From positions 1-32,741 of the forward strand of contig NZ_LDIG01000256.1 in NCBI RefSeq assembly GCF_015845845.1: DNA of 32,741 bases, read 5' to 3'. This DNA is from Paenibacillus dendritiformis (lineage in GTDB: Bacteria; Bacillota; Bacilli; Paenibacillales; Paenibacillaceae). Under the pieces are notes generated by a model. That model was not told the origin of the DNA and ran no database searches. It was given only the letters and a program-made list of their open reading frames with translations. The translations under genes and the position numbers were made by a program. This document shows, piece by piece, positions 27,426-32,741 of this stretch. Numbering within the stretch: the stretch's first letter is position 1; every line of letters begins with the position of its first letter.

Positions 27426-28989
27426 CCTGCGTCTCCTCTTCCGTGCCGTTAATATCGTTCGCCATAATTTGTAATGTCCGGAGCGTCGGATCCCCGGCTC
27501 CGTGGCATTTTGCCCCGGCTTCCGCCAGCCGCTCAAGCTGCCGGACCACCGCCTCAGTCACGCGCTCACCGCGATAGAGCAGCGGGATCCCTGGCGGATA
27601 GGGGGTTACTGTCTCGGCTGCAACCGCGCCGACCGCTTCGCTAACCGGGACCCGCACGGTCTTCGCCCGTGCCGCATCGTACAGCGAGAACGGCACGGGG
27701 GTCGAGACGGTGGCCCCGGCAGCATTCTCGACCATGTCATTCGCCCGCACCGTAGTATATGTAGGCGCATCGCCAATGGTCACCGCCACGGCCTCCAGAG
27801 CTTGGGCCAGCCGTTCCGCATCGGCCATCGACGTGCTCAGGCTGAGCGCGGCCACCACGTACCGGGGGTCGGCCATCTCGGCCACGCAGCCATGAGCGGA
27901 CAGCATGTCCAGCAGCTCGTAGCCGCTGACCCGGTCATGTCGATCCCGGAGGGCGATTTTAAAAGGATCTTGATAATGATACTCCGCCGAGCTGTCCGGT
28001 TCCGGCACCAGCTCGAACGCCGGCATCGCCTGGATTCGTTCTCGCAGCCAACGTGCCGCCTCCAGCCCGGGCTCCAGGGCGGCTGCCCCATGCCGATCCA
28101 GCCAGTAGCGGCTCAAATCGAGCGAAGCCATCAATGGATAAGAAGGGCTGGAGCTCTGCAGCATCGTTAACACCTGCTTCAGCCTGTCCCGGTCGAGGCG
28201 GGGCCCCTGCACATGCAGCATGGCGCTCATCGTCATCCCGCCCAGCATCTTATGCGTCGACTGGACGACCCCGTCCGCTCCCATCGACAGGGAGGAAGGA
28301 GGGACGGATGGGTGAAATCCGAAATGCGCCCCATGCGCCTCGTCCACCAGCAAAGGAATGCCGTGATCATGAGCAAGGCGGGCCATCTCCCTTATATCGG
28401 CACCCATCCCATAATAATTAGGGTTCGTGATCATGACCGCCTTGGCCTGCGGAAAGCGGTTCAGCGCCTCGCGAACCGTCTCCACCTCCGGCACGGCCGT
28501 CAGTCCGGTCGCCGGATCGGTCCGCGGCGTCAGGAACACCGCCGTGGCCCCCGCCAGCATCAGTCCATGCAAAATGGATTTATGGACATTGCGCTGCACA
28601 ATGATAAGATCGCCCGGCCGGGTGCAACTGCTCAGGAGAAGCGCCATATTGCCCACCGTGCTTCCGCCTATCAGAAAATGCGTATCTTCCGCCCCGAAGC
28701 AGCGTGCCGCCAGTCGCTGGGCTTCCGCGATCGGACCGGTCGGATGATGCAGATCGTCCGTCCCCTCGACCTCGGTCGTATCCATGGCGAGCAGCGAAGC
28801 CATGCTGTCGAGCAGCTCCTTGCCCGGCTGAGGCCAGTCGTCCGCCATCCGGCGGTACAACTCGCCATCCTTATGACCCGGAACATGGAAGGAGGCCGAA
28901 CGGCGTTCCATATAGTCAAGCATCGCGCCTGCCAATGGCGCCTGCTGATGAATGTGACGTGAAAAGGATTCTTCTCCGTTATACACCAT
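27409..28989 (-). CDS. yaaO: PLP-dependent Orn/Lys/Arg decarboxylase, YaaO-like
   Basis: A 526-aa fold-type I PLP enzyme, longer than B. subtilis YaaO (480 aa). It starts with family motif FHVPGHKDG near residue 34 and [16 protein letters not shown] near 72. The PLP site shows DEAHGAHFG at 216-224 and QSTHKMLGG with Lys247 as the probable Schiff-base lysine. The C-terminal domain has [14 protein letters not shown]. Family members decarboxylate Arg, Lys or Orn to polyamine precursors; which one is not clear. I chose the ATG at 28989 because AGAAGGGG lies about 8 nt upstream. It is followed by tmk with overlap, as in Bacillus. Confidence 0.93.
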   Translation of the reverse strand: MVYNGEESFSRHIHQQAPLAGAMLDYMERRSASFHVPGHKDGELYRRMADDWPQPGKELLDSMASLLAMDTTEVEGTDDLHHPTGPIAEAQRLAARCFGAEDTHFLIGGSTVGNMALLLSSCTRPGDLIIVQRNVHKSILHGLMLAGATAVFLTPRTDPATGLTAVPEVETVREALNRFPQAKAVMITNPNYYGMGADIREMARLAHDHGIPLLVDEAHGAHFGFHPSVPPSSLSMGADGVVQSTHKMLGGMTMSAMLHVQGPRLDRDRLKQVLTMLQSSSPSYPLMASLDLSRYWLDRHGAAALEPGLEAARWLRERIQAMPAFELVPEPDSSAEYHYQDPFKIALRDRHDRVSGYELLDMLSAHGCVAEMADPRYVVAALSLSTSMADAERLAQALEAVAVTIGDAPTYTTVRANDMVENAAGATVSTPVPFSLYDAARAKTVRVPVSEAVGAVAAETVTPYPPGIPLLYRGERVTEAVVRQLERLAEAGAKCHGAGDPTLRTLQIMANDINGTEEETQDEQYK

Positions 28990-29152
28990 GAAGTCTGCCC
29001 CTTCTAAAGGTTGTTCAAAAGGTCCGCTTTTGATCGCTTCAGGTTGCTGAAACCTTCTCGTTGCGGAAAACCGGCCTTTTTTGCACACTTAGTTCTTATT
29101 CCTTCATTGTAACGCAAATCGGGCAGCGCTTCATCATTCCTCTGGGAACCGA

Positions 29153-29185
29153 CAAAAAAGAGCCCAAAAAGATTCAGGCTCCTTT
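29153..29185 (-). terminator. Terminator after csfB
   Basis: On the minus strand GGAGCC and GGGCTC form a short stem around an 11-nt loop, followed by TTTTTT. It lies 10 nt past the csfB stop and separates it from yaaO. Confidence 0.7.
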
Positions 29186-29195
29186 GTCTGCTACC

Positions 29196-29378
29196 TTATA
29201 CATTCATGTGCACCCACAACCGTTTTAACCGATGAATGAAAAAAGGATATTTTCGGTCCTGCACGTCGGTCTTTACCATTTCTTGTTCGCAGGAGGTGCA
29301 AATGAATTGATTGACAACCACGATGCCGTCCTCTGTTGCTTCACCGCAAATGATGCAGTGGGGCTCCTGATGTTCCAT
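29196..29378 (-). CDS. csfB: Anti-sigma-G factor Gin (CsfB)
   Basis: A 60-aa protein (B. subtilis CsfB is 64 aa). The zinc-binding CIICG at residues 7-11 is followed by FICTSCEQEMV, and the C-terminal DRKYPFFIHRLKRLW is characteristic of the Gin family. Gin binds sigma-G and keeps it inactive until engulfment finishes, and also inhibits sigma-E in the forespore. I chose the ATG at 29378 because AGGTGG lies 7 nt upstream; an ATG two codons earlier is only 1-2 nt from it. A forespore-type promoter precedes it and a terminator follows. Confidence 0.93.
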   Translation of the reverse strand: MEHQEPHCIICGEATEDGIVVVNQFICTSCEQEMVKTDVQDRKYPFFIHRLKRLWVHMNV

Positions 29379-29407
29379 GGCCATCCCACCTTCTATAATT
29401 TTATCGT

Positions 29408-29437
29408 TAGTATGCCCCGAACTCTATAAAGTTATAC
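29408..29437 (-). promoter_or_regulatory. Forespore (sigma-F/sigma-G) promoter of csfB
   Basis: The minus strand has GTATA, exactly 18 nt, then CATACTA, a full match to the sigma-G pattern. The -10 lies 30 nt before the csfB ATG. csfB is transcribed by sigma-F and sigma-G in B. subtilis. Confidence 0.75.
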
Positions 29438-29628
29438 CAGTTTCATAGTTCATTTCACATATTTATATACGTATGAAGAATGGCCGCATTTGGTGTATGT
29501 ACGGTCTGTACCTCTTTTGCGCCTTCAAATCCGCCCCCGATCTTTGCCCCCTTCTACATTTTCATAGATCAAATTCCGATATATATCGTATTCCTCAATT
29601 CGTGACGCAATCAAAAGGAGGAGCTTCC

Positions 29629-30150
29629 TTGAGCAGTAGTGAGCGCACCTTTTACAATTATCAGCTCCTAAAGCGGGTTCGGTTCCATCGGGTATTTATG
29701 TACATGTATCTGCTGTTCGGCGCGGCCGCGCTGGCGGCCTCGATAGGAATGAGCGGTCTATGGGGAGTCGCCTACATCGGGGCTTCGTGGATCGTTATCG
29801 TCTGGATTCATTATGTAATCGCGCGTTCTATCTTCGTGATGGATCGGTATACATTCAAAAAGCGATGGATATGGAGATTCCATCTTCCCTGGATCGGCTT
29901 CCTGCCGCAGGATCAACAATTCATCAGTCTTCGTTACTGGAGAAAAATACTATGGCATACGACGCTCATCTCTTTGCTTGTCCTGCTGGTGCTTATGCCC
30001 TGGCTGCCGCTTGACCTGACCCTGCAGCTCATGTTCTGGCATCTGTGGATGATAGCGCCGCGCCTATACGCCACCATCGTTGCCCAACAGGCAAGCAAGG
30101 ATGGGCTTATCAAGCTGCCGGCCGGAGAGATGTCCGTCTATAAAGCATAA
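29629..30150 (+). CDS. Membrane protein of unknown function
   Basis: A 173-aa protein that I do not recognise. It starts with TTG at 29629, preceded by AAAGGAGG about 8 nt upstream; the frame stays open upstream but without a site, so this start is preferred. The sequence has four likely membrane segments: around residues 23-40 (YLLFGAAALAASIGMSGL), 42-62 (VAYIGASWIVIVWIHYVI), 110-128 (LISLLVLLVLMPWLPLDL) and about 132-145. It is rich in Trp and Arg, with RYTFKKRWIWRFHLPW in the loop. It is one of two plus-strand genes, diverges from csfB, and has its own terminator. B. subtilis has xpaC-yaaN near here, which it does not resemble. Confidence 0.75.
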   Translation: MSSSERTFYNYQLLKRVRFHRVFMYMYLLFGAAALAASIGMSGLWGVAYIGASWIVIVWIHYVIARSIFVMDRYTFKKRWIWRFHLPWIGFLPQDQQFISLRYWRKILWHTTLISLLVLLVLMPWLPLDLTLQLMFWHLWMIAPRLYATIVAQQASKDGLIKLPAGEMSVYKA

Positions 30151-30156
30151 TATACG

Positions 30157-30184
30157 AAAACACCCGTTGAGGGTGTTTTTTCTT
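30157..30184 (+). terminator. Terminator after the unknown membrane gene
   Basis: AAAACACCC pairs with GGGTGTTTT around GTTGA, followed by TTTCTTTT. It lies 6 nt past the stop codon. The A-tract before the stem means it could also act on the minus strand. Confidence 0.85.
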
Positions 30185-30246
30185 TTGGTGGGATGCCGGT
30201 ACCTGCCGAACTGCATCATTTCTCTGGACACGCCTTTTTCGGAAAA

Positions 30247-30489
30247 ACGAAATCCTGAGAAATCGCAAGAATTCGATATTCACGAATTCATCAAAACGAA
30301 ATCCTGCAAAAGTGCAGGATTTCGAGATGCACCACTTCACCAAAAAGGGGATCCTGCAAAAGTGCAGGATTTTTCTCCTTTTTGCTTCAAGTGGGTGCAA
30401 ATAGGAGCAAAATGATGTAGATTTGCAGGAATTCCACTGTATGTGGGCTCATTGTGCCGAAATTCCTGTAAAATTGCAGCAATTCCTCT
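30247..30489. repeat. Cluster of related small palindromes
   Basis: Copies of a 30-nt element with core ATCCTGCAAAAGTGCAGGAT recur: 30247-30276 (diverged), 30296-30325, about 30346-30375, a half copy 30418-30436, and 30458-30489 (diverged). The first two share 24 of 30 bases and the second and third have a perfect 8-bp stem on an AAAG loop. Spacing is about 50-60 bp. No gene is convincing here. They look like a genome-dispersed repeat family rather than a terminator set. Confidence 0.75.
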
Positions 30490-30545
30490 CTACACGCTCA
30501 GTCCCAACGCTCAGCCCCAGGAAGCGACGCAACCTCCTCGATGCG

Positions 30546-30653
30546 ATGGACCCTCTGAATGCGATCCTGCCTGAGGATGGGATTACGCCTCAAGGTACGA
30601 TGACGCCTCAGGACGGGATAGACCTACAGAATCCGATGATGCCTCTAGATGCG
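30546..30653. repeat. 18-bp degenerate tandem repeat, six units
   Basis: Six consecutive 18-bp units of the form ATGnnGCCTCnnGATGCG cover 30546-30653, with a partial unit before and a trace after. All units keep one reading frame, which would encode hexapeptides such as MDPLNA, ILPEDG, MTPQDG and MMPLDA. The frame belongs to a short open frame (30423-30671) starting with TTG without a clear ribosome-binding site, so I call the repeat and not a gene. Confidence 0.7.
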
Positions 30654-30740
30654 AAGATGTCTCCTAGATAACGATTCCCCCTCCAGGATGCAATGCCATG
30701 TCCGGGTCACCGCGTTCCCTGTCATCTTCCGGATATATAG

Positions 30741-30768
30741 AAAAAAACCACCGACAGAAGTCAGTGGT
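30741..30768 (-). terminator. rRNA operon terminator
   Basis: On the minus strand ACCACTGAC pairs with GTCGGTGGT around a 4-nt loop, followed by seven T. It lies just past the 5S rRNA 3' end. Confidence 0.9.
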
Positions 30769-30776
30769 CTTTGTCT

Positions 30777-30894
30777 GCTTGGCAGCGTCCTACTCTCCCG
30801 GGACCCTGCGGTCCAAGTACCATCGGCGCTGGAGGGCTTAACGGTCGTGTTCGGGATGGGTACGCGTGGAACCCCTCCGCTATCGCCACCAAAC
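30777..30894 (-). rRNA. rrf: 5S ribosomal RNA
   Basis: The minus strand begins TGTTTGGTGGCGATAGCGG and ends AGGACGCTGCCAAGC, with conserved internal CCGAACACGA and CGCCGATGGTACTTGG blocks. About 117 nt, the usual length. The ends pair to form helix I. Boundaries are estimated to within a few bases. RNase M5, encoded at 16268-16870, would mature it. Confidence 0.97.
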
Positions 30895-31013
30895 AGATAA
30901 GGTATTGTACCTTAAAAACTGAATGCGAAAGCAAAGAATCATAATCACCCGGGGTCCCCGAAAAGTAATCGGTGTTGCTGCAACGCTTCACGTCACTTTT
31001 TGGGGTGAATTTA

Positions 31014-32741
<1,728 letters not shown>

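Noticed and set aside
30247-30375. CRISPR-like array
   Set aside because: Repeats are about 30 bp and roughly regularly spaced, but the copies are diverged, the spacers are only about 20 bp, and no cas genes are near.
30110-30400. Minus-strand open frame of 96 codons across the palindromes
   Set aside because: Its sequence (ILHFCRIPF, KSCTFAGF) is produced by the palindromic repeats themselves and it overlaps the terminator of the plus-strand gene.
30423-30671. Plus-strand frame of 82 codons with hexapeptide repeats as a gene
   Set aside because: It starts at TTG without a clear ribosome-binding site and has no promoter or terminator; recorded as a tandem repeat and a finding instead.
30895-31013. 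tRNA in the 23S-5S spacer
   Set aside because: No cloverleaf or CCA-ended acceptor was visible; it is ordinary spacer.

Overview
The window looks like a chromosomal segment from a low-to-mid GC, endospore-forming Firmicute, most likely Paenibacillus or a close relative. It carries sporulation genes (spoVT, fin, spoVG, yabG, an sspF-type SASP, csfB), and its gene order is that of the Bacillus subtilis origin-proximal region from rrn through csfB, tmk, holB, abrB, ksgA, purR, prs and mfd to yabM. The whole block is inverted: nearly everything is read from the minus strand, so transcription runs right to left. The genus is inferred from gene order and protein flavour; no database search was possible.

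Layout from the right (upstream) end. The end of an rRNA operon (3' part of 23S, then 5S, then a terminator) occupies 30741-32741. Bases 30185-30740 are non-coding and repeat-rich, with a family of small palindromes and an 18-bp tandem repeat. A plus-strand gene for an unrecognised 173-aa membrane protein (29629-30150) faces away from csfB. Then come a PLP decarboxylase (yaaO-like), tmk, darA, yaaR, holB, ricT and yabA, tightly packed. After a terminator follow yabB and rsmI. abrB (21320-21574) is one of only two plus-strand genes and is divergent from an HD-domain phosphohydrolase gene. tatD follows, then rpfB (yabE) behind a well-matched c-di-AMP (ydaO-type) riboswitch with a leader terminator. 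Next are rnmV-ksgA-yabG, veg, sspF, ispE, purR-ridA, spoVG, glmU-prs, pth, fin, mfd, a PrsA-type lipoprotein foldase, spoVT and the start of a yabM-type flippase that runs off the left edge.

Functionally this is core machinery (DNA replication and repair, rRNA maturation, nucleotide, isoprenoid and UDP-GlcNAc precursors, tRNA recycling) interleaved with sporulation control. Several regulatory sites can be read directly. These are tandem Spo0A (0A) boxes just downstream of the abrB promoter, a sigma-H promoter for spoVG, matching sigma-G-type promoters for csfB and spoVT, two tandem consensus sigma-A promoters for veg, and the riboswitch upstream of rpfB. A c-di-AMP receptor (DarA) is encoded in the same window as the c-di-AMP riboswitch.

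Compared with the B. subtilis order, metS, yazA, ctc and xpaC-yaaN are absent from their usual slots. An HD phosphohydrolase, a PrsA-like foldase and the unknown membrane protein are present instead. I see no insertion sequence, prophage, CRISPR array, tRNA or obviously foreign island. The most unusual material is the repeat-rich stretch between the rRNA operon and the unknown membrane gene, and the distribution of TGTCGAA (0A-like) boxes across intergenic regions.
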